Assembly (NCBI GenBank): GCA_019358945.1
Contig: JAHHIE010000046.1
Location: 1-51,727, forward strand
DNA from: Stenomitos rutilans HA7619-LM2
Lineage (GTDB): Bacteria > Cyanobacteriota > Cyanobacteriia > Leptolyngbyales > Leptolyngbyaceae
Reading direction: 5' to 3'
DNA: 51,727 nt
Under the pieces are notes generated by a model, which saw only the letters and a list, made by a program, of their open reading frames with translations, did not search any database and was not told the DNA's origin. How positions within the stretch are numbered: position 1 is the first letter of the stretch; each line of letters begins with the position of its first letter. Shown piece after piece: positions 42,685-51,648 of the stretch. The translations under genes were made by a program, and so were the position numbers.

Positions 42685-43914
42685 ATGCTCAACTTTAGTC
42701 AACTGCTTACTGAGCGAGCCGATACCATTCTCAATGTGTGGATCGAGGCTGTAGCCCGCGATCGTCATTTGAAGAGTGATGACACCCTTTCTCCAACAGC
42801 CATCAGAGATCACTTGCCAATGGTGCTATCAGCGCTGGCAACGGTGCTGTCACGCAGTCAAGACGATGACCTTCAGTTGCTAGTAGATGCCAGTTTGCAG
42901 CACGGCGCGCTTCGTGCCCAGCAAGGATTTGACCCGGTAGAGATTGCGCGAGAATATCGGCTCTTGCGACGGGCAACTTTTGAGACGCTAGAGAGTGACT
43001 TAATCAGTGAAGCGCCCGTTGAGGTGTACCGCGCCATGCGCCTCATTGACATGGTGATTGACGAAGCGATCGCGCAGTGCTTCAAAAGTTACGTCGGCGA
43101 GCGCATGCAGGAACTAGAGAAGTTGCAGCATCAGTTAACCATGACGGGGCAAGAAATGGATCGGCTGGTGCGTGCCAATCAAGATGGCCTGTCATTGCTG
43201 ACTGATGAACTCAACGTGCGTCTCAACACGATCGTCGGTTTTTCAGAACTGTTTCTCCGCCAGCAGCAACAAGAAACGACCACGCCACAAGATTCAGCGC
43301 CGAAAATCAATCATATTGAGCGGGTGCTGCGAAACGGACGCTATCTGCTGCACCTCATTAACGATTTAAACGAGCTTTCTCGTTATGAAGCTGGCAAGCT
43401 CAAACTGCATTTGATCAAAACGGATGTCCGCGCGATCGTGCAAGAGATCGTTACGGTGATGACCCCCACGATCGCCGACAAAGGCTTACAGGTCAACGTT
43501 GATTGCACTACGGCTCCTGACAGCATCCTGACCGATCCCTTGCGCCTGCATCAAATTATCACCAACCTGTTGCACAACGCCATCCGCTACACAAACGCTG
43601 GTTCCATTCGGCTACACGCTCAAGCCTTACCTGAGCAGCGCTGGTCAATCACCGTCACCGATACAGGCATTGGCATTGCACCAGAAGAGCAAGCTCAGAT
43701 TTTTGAACCTCGGTTTCAACTGGAAACCAGCGATCAATCCCGCGATTTCGATAACAAAGGATTGGGCTTAGCGATCGCCTCACGACTCGTTAAACTACTC
43801 CAGGGAGCCATTGAAGTAACCTCTACGATCAGCGTTGGTTCTACGTTTACCGTGACCTTTCCCGTTACCGTCACCTTGCCAGCGACCCAGGAGCCAGAGG
43901 GCACGATCGAGTAG
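42685..43914 (+). CDS. RsbRD-N/histidine-kinase-like protein lacking the phospho-acceptor His
   Basis: A 409-residue soluble protein from ATG 42685 (GTG 42652 is possible). Residues 1-150 resemble the RsbRD N-terminal helical sensor domain (LLTERADTILNVWIEA, ALRAQQGFDPVEIAREYRLLR). A coiled coil follows, then a DHp-like helix: SLLTDELNVRLNTIVGFSEL aligns with the usual S-H-E-L-R-T-P-L-N-x-I-x-G, putting Asp174 where the His should be. The ATPase part looks intact: NLLHNAIRYTNAG, DTGIGIAPEEQAQIF and NKGLGLAIASRLV. It therefore may bind ATP but cannot autophosphorylate in the normal way. It could act as a partner-switching regulator, an ATP sensor or an inhibitor of another kinase. It starts about 100 bases after the 21-bp minisatellite. 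Confidence 0.88.
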   Translation: MLNFSQLLTERADTILNVWIEAVARDRHLKSDDTLSPTAIRDHLPMVLSALATVLSRSQDDDLQLLVDASLQHGALRAQQGFDPVEIAREYRLLRRATFETLESDLISEAPVEVYRAMRLIDMVIDEAIAQCFKSYVGERMQELEKLQHQLTMTGQEMDRLVRANQDGLSLLTDELNVRLNTIVGFSELFLRQQQQETTTPQDSAPKINHIERVLRNGRYLLHLINDLNELSRYEAGKLKLHLIKTDVRAIVQEIVTVMTPTIADKGLQVNVDCTTAPDSILTDPLRLHQIITNLLHNAIRYTNAGSIRLHAQALPEQRWSITVTDTGIGIAPEEQAQIFEPRFQLETSDQSRDFDNKGLGLAIASRLVKLLQGAIEVTSTISVGSTFTVTFPVTVTLPATQEPEGTIE

Positions 43915-43975
43915 CTCCACGCTTCAACCCAAGATGTTGGTATGCTGAGATTTGCACCGCTTCTTCATCAATACC

Positions 43976-46135
43976 ATGCCCGCACTTAGTACGTCTGCCC
44001 CTCTTGCCTTTCCCCTCGCTGCGGTTGTGGGACAAGAAGCCATCAAACTGGCGTTGCTTTTAGCAGCCGTCGATCCAGGCTTGGGGGGCGTGGTCATTGC
44101 AGGGCGGCGCGGTACCGCAAAATCGGTGATGGCACGCGCGCTGCATGCACTTTTACCCCCGATCGAAATTATCGAAGGCTCTCTCAACAGCGATCCGCTG
44201 CACCCCGAAGATTGGGATGACGAGACTATAGAAAGGATAAGGGAGGAGAGCGGAGGGATGAAGCCGCCACAAAATGACCTGGAATCTTCATCCCCCATCC
44301 CTTATCCCTCATCCCTCCCCACCACCATCATTCCCGCCCCTTTTGTCCAAATTCCCCTGGGCATTACCGAAGATCGCCTTCTGGGGTCGGTGGATGTGAG
44401 CCAGTCGATTAAGCGGGGTGAGACGGTGTTTCAGCCGGGATTGCTAGCAGAAGCTCATCGCGGCGTGCTTTATATTGATGAAATTAATCTGCTGGACGAC
44501 CAGGCAGCCAATCTCTTGCTGACCGTGCTGACGGATGAACGCAACCAGATCGAGCGCGAGGGCATTAGCTTTCAGCATCCCTGCAAACCACTGCTAGTCG
44601 CGACTTACAACCCAGAAGAAGGTACCTTACGGGAGCATTTGCTAGACCGCATTGCGATCGCCCTGTCTGCTGATATGGTGCTCGGTTTGGACGATCGGGT
44701 GCTGGCCGTTGAGCAAGCCACCCGTTACGCCGACTCGCCACAGGACTTTCTAACTCAGTACACAGACGACATCGACGCGCTCAAAACGCAGATTGTACTG
44801 GCGCGAGAATGGCTCAAAGACGTGCAAATCACTTCAGAGCAGGTGAGGTATCTGGTCAACGAAGCGCTTCGGGGCGGTGTACAGGGGCATCGATCAGAAT
44901 TATTTGCCGTGCGCGTTGCGAAAGCCCATGCCGCTCTAGATGGTCGTACCGATGTCACAGCAGACGATTTGCGCCGTGCGGTTGAACTGGTCGTTGTGCC
45001 GCGATCGACCATTGTACAAACACCTCCCGAAGAAGCTCCCCCACCGCCCCCACCCCCTCAAACTCAGCAAGAGGACGAGGAGAACGAACAAGAACAGGAC
45101 GATCGTGATGAAGATGACGATCAAGAGGAACAAGAGCAAGAACCCCCTGCCATTCCCGAAGAATTTATCTTCGACCCAGAAGGCGTCATTCTCGATCCAT
45201 CCGTGCTCTACTTCGCTCAGATGGCCTCCCGTCAGGGCAAATCTGGTAGCCGCACCATTATTTTCTCGGACGATCGTGGTCGTTATGTGAAGCCCATGCT
45301 GCCCAAAGGCAAAGCACGCCGTATCGCCGTTGATGCCACACTGCGGGCGGCGGCTCCGTATCAGAAAGGACGACGGGCGAGGGGAGGAGCGGCAGAAGGC
45401 AGAAGGCAGGAGGCAGAAGGCAGAAGGCAGGCTTCCCCACACCCTACACCCCACACCCCACACCCTGTCCCCCGTAAACGCGTCTTCGTCGAACAAGCAG
45501 ACATTCGTGCCAAACGACTCGCACGCAAAGCGGGTGCTCTTGTGGTCTTCGTTGTGGATGCATCTGGTTCGATGGCGCTGAATCGGATGCAGTCGGCAAA
45601 AGGAGCGGTGCTGCGATTATTAACGGAGGCATATCAGAATCGGGATCAGGTGGCGCTGATTCCGTTTCGAGGCGAACAGGCAGAGATTTTGTTGCCGCCA
45701 ACCCGATCGATCGAAGCAGCCAAACGACGGCTCGATCGCATGCCCTGTGGAGGTGGTTCTCCCTTAGCACACGGGTTGACTCAAGCTGTGCGCGTGGGCA
45801 TGAATGCGAGGCAATCTGGCGATATTGGTCAGGTGGTGCTCGTTGCCATTACCGATGGACGCGGCAATATTCCATTGTCACGATCGCTTGGAGAAACCAT
45901 GCCACCGGATGAAAAACCGGACATTAAAGCTGAACTGCTGGACATTGCCACCAAAATTCGCGCGCTTGGCATACAGCTACTGGTGATTGATACTGAAAAT
46001 AAGTTTATTTCTACGGGCTTTGCAAAAGAGCTAGCACAGCAGGCAGGCGGCAAGTATTACCATTTGCCGAAAGCAAACGACCAGGCGATCGCGGCAATGG
46101 CCCGTGGTGCGATGCGCGACATGGCACGTCCCTAA
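43976..46135 (+). CDS. chlD: Magnesium chelatase subunit D, with two repeat-derived insertions
   Basis: Subunit of the ATP-dependent chelatase that inserts Mg into protoporphyrin IX, the first committed step of chlorophyll synthesis. About 719 residues. An AAA+ domain (Walker A-like [21 protein letters not shown]) is followed by a proline- and acid-rich hinge (about 355-400). A von Willebrand A domain carries the MIDAS motif DASGS near residue 528. Two extra stretches are present relative to usual ChlD (about 670-690 residues): residues 91-120 (44246-44335) and 470-500 (45385-45475). Both are encoded by low-complexity DNA like that between genes here. They fall in linker regions, so the enzyme is probably active. 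ATG 43976 gives the normal N-terminus. ChlH and ChlI are elsewhere. Confidence 0.95.
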   Translation: MPALSTSAPLAFPLAAVVGQEAIKLALLLAAVDPGLGGVVIAGRRGTAKSVMARALHALLPPIEIIEGSLNSDPLHPEDWDDETIERIREESGGMKPPQNDLESSSPIPYPSSLPTTIIPAPFVQIPLGITEDRLLGSVDVSQSIKRGETVFQPGLLAEAHRGVLYIDEINLLDDQAANLLLTVLTDERNQIEREGISFQHPCKPLLVATYNPEEGTLREHLLDRIAIALSADMVLGLDDRVLAVEQATRYADSPQDFLTQYTDDIDALKTQIVLAREWLKDVQITSEQVRYLVNEALRGGVQGHRSELFAVRVAKAHAALDGRTDVTADDLRRAVELVVVPRSTIVQTPPEEAPPPPPPPQTQQEDEENEQEQDDRDEDDDQEEQEQEPPAIPEEFIFDPEGVILDPSVLYFAQMASRQGKSGSRTIIFSDDRGRYVKPMLPKGKARRIAVDATLRAAAPYQKGRRARGGAAEGRRQEAEGRRQASPHPTPHTPHPVPRKRVFVEQADIRAKRLARKAGALVVFVVDASGSMALNRMQSAKGAVLRLLTEAYQNRDQVALIPFRGEQAEILLPPTRSIEAAKRRLDRMPCGGGSPLAHGLTQAVRVGMNARQSGDIGQVVLVAITDGRGNIPLSRSLGETMPPDEKPDIKAELLDIATKIRALGIQLLVIDTENKFISTGFAKELAQQAGGKYYHLPKANDQAIAAMARGAMRDMARP
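45385..45475. repeat. In-frame simple-sequence insertion inside chlD
   Basis: GGCAGAA/GGCAGGA seven-base tandem words (about 45390-45432) are followed by ACACCC-type words (about 45438-45472). Both are the kind of short tandem repeats common between cyanobacterial genes. The tract is open in the chlD frame and adds the residues [12 protein letters not shown], then [12 protein letters not shown]. Confidence 0.85.
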
Positions 46136-46509
46136 CGCTCACAAAACACATCACCTAACGCAGGATGAATCGAACACCATTTGCTTCATCCAGTTCCGTC
46201 TCAGCCCAAGGACAACGGCAAAACTCTTCCGCAGGGGGCAGTTTTAAGTTTACGGAATTGTTACATTTCTGTTACATTGTTCAGGCATGCTTTAGAGCTA
46301 GCCGCTATGCAGCCTTGTTGAATCGCAGGTGAAGTTGAAGTACAGTTGCTTTCATTTCGTCCTCTGTTCAACGCTGAAGCTGTAGGGCTTTCTCTTCAGG
46401 TCATGGCGCTTGAGTTATAGGGACTCATCGCTTGCGACGAGCGACGAACCTGGGGTGTCAGCCCTGACGATCAATGTAGCCCTGTAACGACCACCGAAAA
46501 ACTGCCCTC
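46136..46509. promoter_or_regulatory. Upstream region of crtW with a direct repeat
   Basis: The word TGTTACATT occurs twice with an 11-base period (46259-46267 and 46270-46278), one helical turn apart, and could be bound by a regulator on one face of the DNA. The rest of the 374 bases shows no gene. An A/T-rich stretch is not obvious near the start. Confidence 0.4.
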
Positions 46510-47310
46510 ATGTCTACCGCCTTGTCTGCCAGCAACCACTCACTCTCTTTAACCACAACACCAATTACAACGGACCTCAGCCCAGCTCAACCACGCCTGT
46601 TAGGGTTTATCATCGCCAGCTTGATTATGGCAATGTGGGCAGGAAGTTTAACCGCGTTACTCAGGACAGCCCCCAATCAACTGCATCCGCTCTGGACGGT
46701 GCCCGCCATCCTGTGGCAAATGTTCCTGTATACAGGCTTGTTTGTCACTGCTCATGACGCTATGCATGGGGTTGTCGTGCCACAGCATCCCAAACTCAAT
46801 CGCTTTGTCGGTTGGCTGGCATTGGTGCTCTATGGCTTTTTCTCTTACAAGCAGCTATTTAAGGCGCACTGGCAACACCATCACCATCCTGCCAGTCCTT
46901 TAGATCCTGATTATCACAACGGAACGCTCAAAAACCCTGTTGCCTGGTATATTCAGTTTTTGCAGCGTTACTGGAGCTGGCCGCGTTTACTGGCGCTGGT
47001 TGCAGCATTTCACACCACGCATCTCCTCTTGCATGTACCAGAAGCAAATTTACTGCTGTTTTGGGTAGTGCCGTCGTTGCTCAGTTCAGTTCACCTTTTC
47101 TACTTCGGGACATATTTGCCTCATCGTGAGCCAGCAGGCGGATATCAAAATGCTTTTCGTGCTCAGAGCGCGCATCGTCCGCTGTTACTGTCGCTCCTGG
47201 CTTGCTATCACTTTGGCTATCATTGTGAGCATCACGAATATCCACATGTGCCCTGGTGGCAACTGCCCACGATCGCCAAACGCTCTAGACCAAACCTGAT
47301 ACCATCGTAG
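46510..47310 (+). CDS. crtW: Beta-carotene 4-ketolase (CrtW type)
   Basis: A membrane di-iron oxygenase of 266 residues that would add keto groups to beta-ionone rings (to echinenone or canthaxanthin). The three His boxes are present: HDAMH (about 84-88), HWQHHHHP (about 121-128) and HCEHHEYPH (about 238-246). Four hydrophobic segments flank them. The sequence LFYFGTYLPHREPAGGY and the ending YPHVPWWQLP match cyanobacterial CrtW. Plain fatty acid desaturases have different boxes. It lies between chlD and proA; no other carotenoid gene is next to it. Ketocarotenoids help in light protection and can bind orange carotenoid protein. Confidence 0.93.
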   Translation: MSTALSASNHSLSLTTTPITTDLSPAQPRLLGFIIASLIMAMWAGSLTALLRTAPNQLHPLWTVPAILWQMFLYTGLFVTAHDAMHGVVVPQHPKLNRFVGWLALVLYGFFSYKQLFKAHWQHHHHPASPLDPDYHNGTLKNPVAWYIQFLQRYWSWPRLLALVAAFHTTHLLLHVPEANLLLFWVVPSLLSSVHLFYFGTYLPHREPAGGYQNAFRAQSAHRPLLLSLLACYHFGYHCEHHEYPHVPWWQLPTIAKRSRPNLIPS

Positions 47311-47335
47311 CGTGATGGTAGCGATAGACCCTGAG

Positions 47336-48640
47336 CTACAAATCTCTGTGGGTGAAAGGCTTCGCATTCGTGCCTGCATAAGTGGCTACGATTTGCCCAT
47401 CGCCAACCAGTTGGTATTTGTAAGTGACTAAGCCTTCTAACCCAACAGGGCCACGCGGCGGCATTTTTTGGGTGCTGATGCCAACTTCGGCACCCAAGCC
47501 ATAGCGAAACCCATCGGCAAAGCGTGTGGAGCAGTTGTGAAAGACACCAGCAGCATCCACCTGTGCCATGAAGGTTGCAGCGGTCACCGTATTTTCCGTC
47601 GCGATCGCCTCGGTGTGCCGAGAACCGTAGGTGTTGATGTGAGCGATCGCCTCATCCACGTCATCGACAACTTTGATCGCCAGGATTAGATCACTGTATT
47701 CGGTAGACCAATCGGCTTCGGTAGCAACCGCAATGTTAAGAATTTCCCGCGTGCGCTCATCGCCTCGCAGTTCAACATTACGCAGCTGAAGCGCAACAAC
47801 GCCTTCTAGCAGGAACTCAGCGGCGATCGCTTGATGCACTAGCAGCGTTTCGATCGCGTTACAAGCAGCAGGATATTGCGTTTTGGCATCCACGGCGATC
47901 GCCACAGCCTTCTGCACATCCGCATCGTGGTCGATATATAGGTGGCAAATGCCTTCTGCGTGTCCCAATACCGGAATCCGCGTATTGTCCTGCACAAAGC
48001 GCACAAACGTGTTGGAGCCTCTGGGGATGATGAGATCAACGTACTGGTCTAGCTCCAACAGGGCTAGCGTCTCTTCCCGCGTGGTCAGCAGTTGGACAAC
48101 CACTGGGGCAACGTTCGTTTGGGCAAGTCCCTGACGGATCGCTGCTACCAGCGCTTCGCACGATCGCAGTGCTTCCTGCCCCCCTTTGAGAATGACACCA
48201 TTCCCAGACTTGATCGCCAGACTCGCAATCTGCACTACCGCATCGGGGCGGGCTTCAAAAATCACTCCCAGCACACCCAACGGGCAAGTCACCCGCGTCA
48301 AAACAAGCCCTTGATCCAACTCTCGGTGAAGCTGAACTTCACCCACTGGATCAGGCAATTTCGCCACATCCCGAATGCCTGCGATCGCGCTTTGCAACTT
48401 GACTTTATCTAGCTTTAAACGAGCATAGAGCGCGGCTGGAATTGCCTTTTTGGCTGCCTGACAATCAAGTTGGTTGGCAGCAAGAATGTCATCCGTAGCC
48501 GCTTCTAACGACTGAGCAATCGCCTCTAGCGCCTGATTTCTCAGTGCAGTCGGTAGCGCTGCCAAATGACGGGCACTCTCCCGCGTTTGCCGAGCGATCG
48601 TCAGAAGGGAGGACGATGGTGCTGTAATCAATGGAATCAT
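47336..48640 (-). CDS. proA: Gamma-glutamyl phosphate reductase
   Basis: NADPH-dependent enzyme for the second step of proline synthesis from glutamate, acting on gamma-glutamyl phosphate from ProB. The 434-residue protein has the aldehyde-dehydrogenase-like fold, the NADP region ([20 protein letters not shown]), the catalytic Cys in [14 protein letters not shown] and the C-terminal signature [12 protein letters not shown]-like region. The frame may open further upstream at 48712, but ATG 48640 ([19 protein letters not shown]) gives the usual N-terminus. It is convergent with crtW. proB is not in the window. Confidence 0.96.
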   Translation of the reverse strand: MIPLITAPSSSLLTIARQTRESARHLAALPTALRNQALEAIAQSLEAATDDILAANQLDCQAAKKAIPAALYARLKLDKVKLQSAIAGIRDVAKLPDPVGEVQLHRELDQGLVLTRVTCPLGVLGVIFEARPDAVVQIASLAIKSGNGVILKGGQEALRSCEALVAAIRQGLAQTNVAPVVVQLLTTREETLALLELDQYVDLIIPRGSNTFVRFVQDNTRIPVLGHAEGICHLYIDHDADVQKAVAIAVDAKTQYPAACNAIETLLVHQAIAAEFLLEGVVALQLRNVELRGDERTREILNIAVATEADWSTEYSDLILAIKVVDDVDEAIAHINTYGSRHTEAIATENTVTAATFMAQVDAAGVFHNCSTRFADGFRYGLGAEVGISTQKMPPRGPVGLEGLVTYKYQLVGDGQIVATYAGTNAKPFTHRDL

Positions 48641-48752
48641 GGGCAGTCGTCCGGTAAAAGATGGTTGACTAATTTGGGTGCATGACTCTGGATGCCCATC
48701 CCCATTAAACAAACCGATCTACCAAATTTTAAACGCAAGGTTGAAAAAAGAA

Positions 48753-48834
48753 TGCGGATGGCGAGACTCGAACTCGCAAGGACAATGCCACACGCACCTC
48801 AAGCGTGCGCGTATACCAATTCCGCCACATCCGC
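48753..48834 (-). tRNA. tRNA-Leu (anticodon GAG)
   Basis: An 82-nucleotide class II tRNA read on the minus strand. The acceptor stem is GCGGATG/CATCCGC. The D arm includes GGAATTGGTATAC. The anticodon stem CACGC/GCGTG has loop TTGAGGT, giving anticodon GAG, which reads CTC/CTT leucine codons. A long variable arm follows. The T arm GCGAGTTCGAGTCTCGC holds the invariant TTCGAGT core. The discriminator is A and the CCA end is not encoded. Confidence 0.95.
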
Positions 48835-49166
48835 ACAAGCTGGCTTAGAAAAACCAGATTCTTTCGCTTGAACAATGTCCCTAATCTGAACCATCAGCAC
48901 GCTCTAGGCTATAAGCAACTAGGTGTTATGAGCAACTAGATAGCCCGGTTCAAACAGTGCAGCCCTGAGGTTTGGTCTGCTTTAAGACTTCACTAGCATA
49001 GCAAAAAGCGGTCAGAGGTTTGCGCCAGTGATAGAAATTCGCTAAAAGGAGGGTGGGAACTAATCGATCGCCGTTGCCTTCTATCTGAAAGTAGGTATCG
49101 AGCCGCAAAAAACTAGGTACCCTACAGGTGAGTATTTCGCATTCTAGCAAGTCTGGAGTAGTTGCT
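48835..49166. other. Intergenic region between tRNA-Leu and the methyltransferase gene
   Basis: The word AGCAACTAG occurs twice with a 17-base period (48914-48922 and 48931-48939), in the region that should hold the tRNA promoter. The ribosome binding site GGAG (49155-49158) serves the next gene. No gene was found. Confidence 0.4.
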
Positions 49167-50123
49167 GTGACGTTACGGAAAACGATCGCTCTGGGTACAT
49201 TGGGGCTTAGTGTCAGCCTTGGCTTTGCCCTGCTTGGCTTCAGCAGAGGCGCAGTAACGATCGCTCAACTTGCGCCAGCACCAACACCAGCGCCAACAGA
49301 AGATCCGTTGCCGGTGAAGCCAGATGTGCCTTACGTACCTACGCCAGAAGTAGTAGTGACGGAAATGCTGAAACTGGCAGGCGTGACTCCTGAAGATACC
49401 GTGTATGACCTCGGCTCTGGCGATGGACGACTGGTTATTAGTGCCGTCAAAGACTACGGTGCCCGTCGGGGGGTTGGAGTAGAGATTAATCCAGGGTTAG
49501 CGCGCCTGAGCAACGAGAATGCTCAAAAAGCAGGGGTGAGCGATCGCGTTCAGTTTTTGCAACAAGACCTTTTTCAAACGGATTTCCGTGATGCAAGTGT
49601 TGTAACGCTCTATCTACTGCCTGACATTAACTTAAAACTCCGACCCAAGCTGCTGAGTAGCCTGAAACCCGGCACGCGCATTGTTTCTCACTCCTTTACG
49701 ATGGGCGATTGGAAGCCAGACAAAACGGTCACCGTGCCCGGTAATGCGACCGCTTCGGTACCACGGAACCTCTATTACTGGGTAGTACCCTCAAACATTT
49801 CAGGTGATTGGAAGGGGCGGGTAGAGTATGCACCTGGTCGTAGTCAGTCCTATACGCTGCGGTTCACTCAACAGTATCAGCAGGTGAAGGGAGAAGCGAT
49901 CGCGGAGGGCAAAAAGTACACGATCCCAAACATTACGCTCACGGGCGATCGTCTCACCTTTAGCCGCACCGAAACCGTACAAGGACAGCAAGGCGTGATT
50001 CAGTTCAACGGACGCATTGAAGGTGACACGCTCAAAGGAACAGCCGGGGTTAAATGGGGTATCTTAGCGAGAAATTTTCCGATCGTGGCTCAACGTAGCG
50101 GCAATCAGCAAGCTGCGAAGTAA
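49167..50123 (+). CDS. Exported class I SAM-dependent methyltransferase-like protein
   Basis: About 318 residues from GTG 49167, eight bases after GGAG; a GTG at 49128 is possible but has no such site. The N-terminus is a hydrophobic signal (LGLSVSLGFALLGFSRG) ending near TIAQL, then a Pro-rich linker (APAPTPAPTEDPLP). The methyltransferase domain is at about 55-200, with motif I VYDLGSGDGRLVI and the next acidic position GVGVEINPGL. A beta-rich C-terminal domain (about 205-310) is like a lipocalin or other binding barrel. A SAM-binding domain outside the cytoplasm is odd, since SAM is cytosolic. It may be membrane-tethered facing the cytoplasm. The substrate is unknown. Confidence 0.85.
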   Translation: MTLRKTIALGTLGLSVSLGFALLGFSRGAVTIAQLAPAPTPAPTEDPLPVKPDVPYVPTPEVVVTEMLKLAGVTPEDTVYDLGSGDGRLVISAVKDYGARRGVGVEINPGLARLSNENAQKAGVSDRVQFLQQDLFQTDFRDASVVTLYLLPDINLKLRPKLLSSLKPGTRIVSHSFTMGDWKPDKTVTVPGNATASVPRNLYYWVVPSNISGDWKGRVEYAPGRSQSYTLRFTQQYQQVKGEAIAEGKKYTIPNITLTGDRLTFSRTETVQGQQGVIQFNGRIEGDTLKGTAGVKWGILARNFPIVAQRSGNQQAAK

Positions 50124-50216
50124 GCATCGTGGGTTGTGTATAGTGAATAAATCAGTAGAGGAGCAACGGTCACTCTATCGCTTCATTTCCCGGTTCCCTC
50201 ATTTCCCACACCATAC

Positions 50217-51191
50217 ATGGATGGGTTTATTAACCTCAACAAGCCCGCAGGGTTTACGTCTCACGATTGCGTTGCTAAGGTGCGGCGACTGTTGCAGATG
50301 AAGCGCGTGGGGCACGCAGGCACCCTCGATCCGGCGGCGATCGGGGTTTTGCCGATCGCGCTGGGCAAAGCCACTCGCCTGCTCCAATTTCTCCGTCAAG
50401 CTAAAGCTTATCGAGCTACAGTACGGTTAGGCGTCAGCACCAGCACCGATGACTTGGAAGGTGAAACGCTATTGGCTCAACCTGTTACAGGACTTGCTTT
50501 AGCAACGGTTCAAGAGGCGCTTCAGCACTTTCAAGGCACGATCCAACAAATTCCACCCAACTACAGTGCGGTTCAGGTACAGGGAAAGCGTCTGTACGAT
50601 TTAGCACGGGCAGGCGAAGCGATCGTTGCAAAATCTCGTACCGTTCACGTCTTTAGCCTTGAGGTGCTGGACTGGCGACCAGGAGACTTCCCCGAACTGG
50701 ATCTGGCGATCGCCTGTGGGCCGGGTACCTACATTCGGTCGATCGCACGTGACCTGGGCAATGTCTTGAAAACAGGTGGCACGTTAGCAGCCCTCACACG
50801 CACGGCAAGCAGCGGCTTTGAACTGGCAGATAGTGTGACGTTGGAAACCCTGGAAGCCCAGCAAGTGCAAGGTCTTTTCCAACCGATCGAGCCAGTAAAA
50901 GCCTTGCTGCACTTGAGTCAGATTGTGCTTTCAGGGGCGATCGCTCGTCGCTGGTGCCAGGGGCAACGCATTGTCATCCAGCCTGATGCAAACGGTCAGT
51001 GGAAAGAAGAGGACGTAGAAAAACCGGAGGACGATGCAGGAAGACTGCAAATGTATGCGGTGCCACCTCTCCAGCAGCCGCTACGGGTACATCACGAAGA
51101 CGGTCAGCTTCTCGGCATTGGCATACCCACCGATACTGAAGTTGGTATTGTTCTGCTCTCTCAGATGGTCTTTGAGAGTGACTTTAGCTGA
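50217..51191 (+). CDS. truB: tRNA pseudouridine(55) synthase
   Basis: Makes pseudouridine at position 55 in the T loop of tRNAs. The 324-residue protein has the N-terminal FINLNKPAGFTSHD motif and the catalytic Asp in GHAGTLDPAAIGVLPI (family form G-x-x-G-T-L-D-P). YRATVRLGVSTSTDDLEGE and the RNA-binding C-terminal part follow. The C-terminus (about 230-324) is longer than in E. coli and includes an acidic insert (EEDVEKPEDD), probably lineage-specific. ATG 50217 is the family start. It abuts the remnant on the other strand. Confidence 0.95.
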   Translation: MDGFINLNKPAGFTSHDCVAKVRRLLQMKRVGHAGTLDPAAIGVLPIALGKATRLLQFLRQAKAYRATVRLGVSTSTDDLEGETLLAQPVTGLALATVQEALQHFQGTIQQIPPNYSAVQVQGKRLYDLARAGEAIVAKSRTVHVFSLEVLDWRPGDFPELDLAIACGPGTYIRSIARDLGNVLKTGGTLAALTRTASSGFELADSVTLETLEAQQVQGLFQPIEPVKALLHLSQIVLSGAIARRWCQGQRIVIQPDANGQWKEEDVEKPEDDAGRLQMYAVPPLQQPLRVHHEDGQLLGIGIPTDTEVGIVLLSQMVFESDFS

Positions 51192-51642
51192 TTACTTCAG
51201 GCTGTCTAACCAGGCTTCTAGCTCAGCCGAGGTAGAAAAGTTCAGTAGGGCGATCGCCAGTGCTTCTAGCTGCGTCAGGTTTAGTTGCGAGAGACGATCG
51301 CGCAAACCACTGGGTAATTGACCCACTCTTTGCTCTAACAGCAGGAGAACGAGTGAGCGATGTCCTTCCTCTCGTCCTTGTTGGATACCTCGCTCAAAGC
51401 CAATTTCTTCTACGCTCGTGATGTAGGGCACTTTGCGTTCCTCCTCGTAAGCTTTCAACTCAAACCAAAACGCCTGCTTCAACCCTTTTGGCAAAATCAT
51501 AACCCACGGCGTACCGCTTACCAATTTCAGTATCCGGGGCAATTTGCTGAAATTCTTTGTCCAAAAACTCAGACGGTTTTTGCCAGTCGATCGCGCGATG
51601 TAATCCCTCTTTTGTTACTACGGTGGAGGAGAAGAAATTCAA
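51192..51642 (-). pseudogene. Decayed Rpn-family (DUF4351) nuclease gene
   Basis: Two frames together give the two ends of an Rpn/PD-(D/E)XK recombination-promoting nuclease of the DUF4351 type. The N-terminal frame (51642 to about 51460) reads HRAIDWQKPSEFLDKEFQQI, then DTEIGKRYA. The C-terminal frame (51542 to 51192) reads KAYEEERKVPYITSVEEIGF and then the DUF4351 domain (LSQLNLTQLEALAIALLNF). The middle, with the nuclease core, is missing: a deletion with a frame change near 51500. The protein is not expected to work. Such genes are mobile-DNA-associated and often decay. The stop codon abuts that of truB. Confidence 0.8.
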
Positions 51643-51648
51643 GTCCCA

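Noticed and set aside
45390-45475. Possible CRISPR array because of regular short repeats
   Set aside because: The units are 6-7 bases without spacers and are in frame within chlD; this is a simple tandem repeat. No cas genes or array were seen anywhere in the window.
44936-45496. 186-residue leftward frame within chlD
   Set aside because: It lies opposite the acid-rich hinge and repeat tract of chlD; low-complexity codons keep the reverse strand open.
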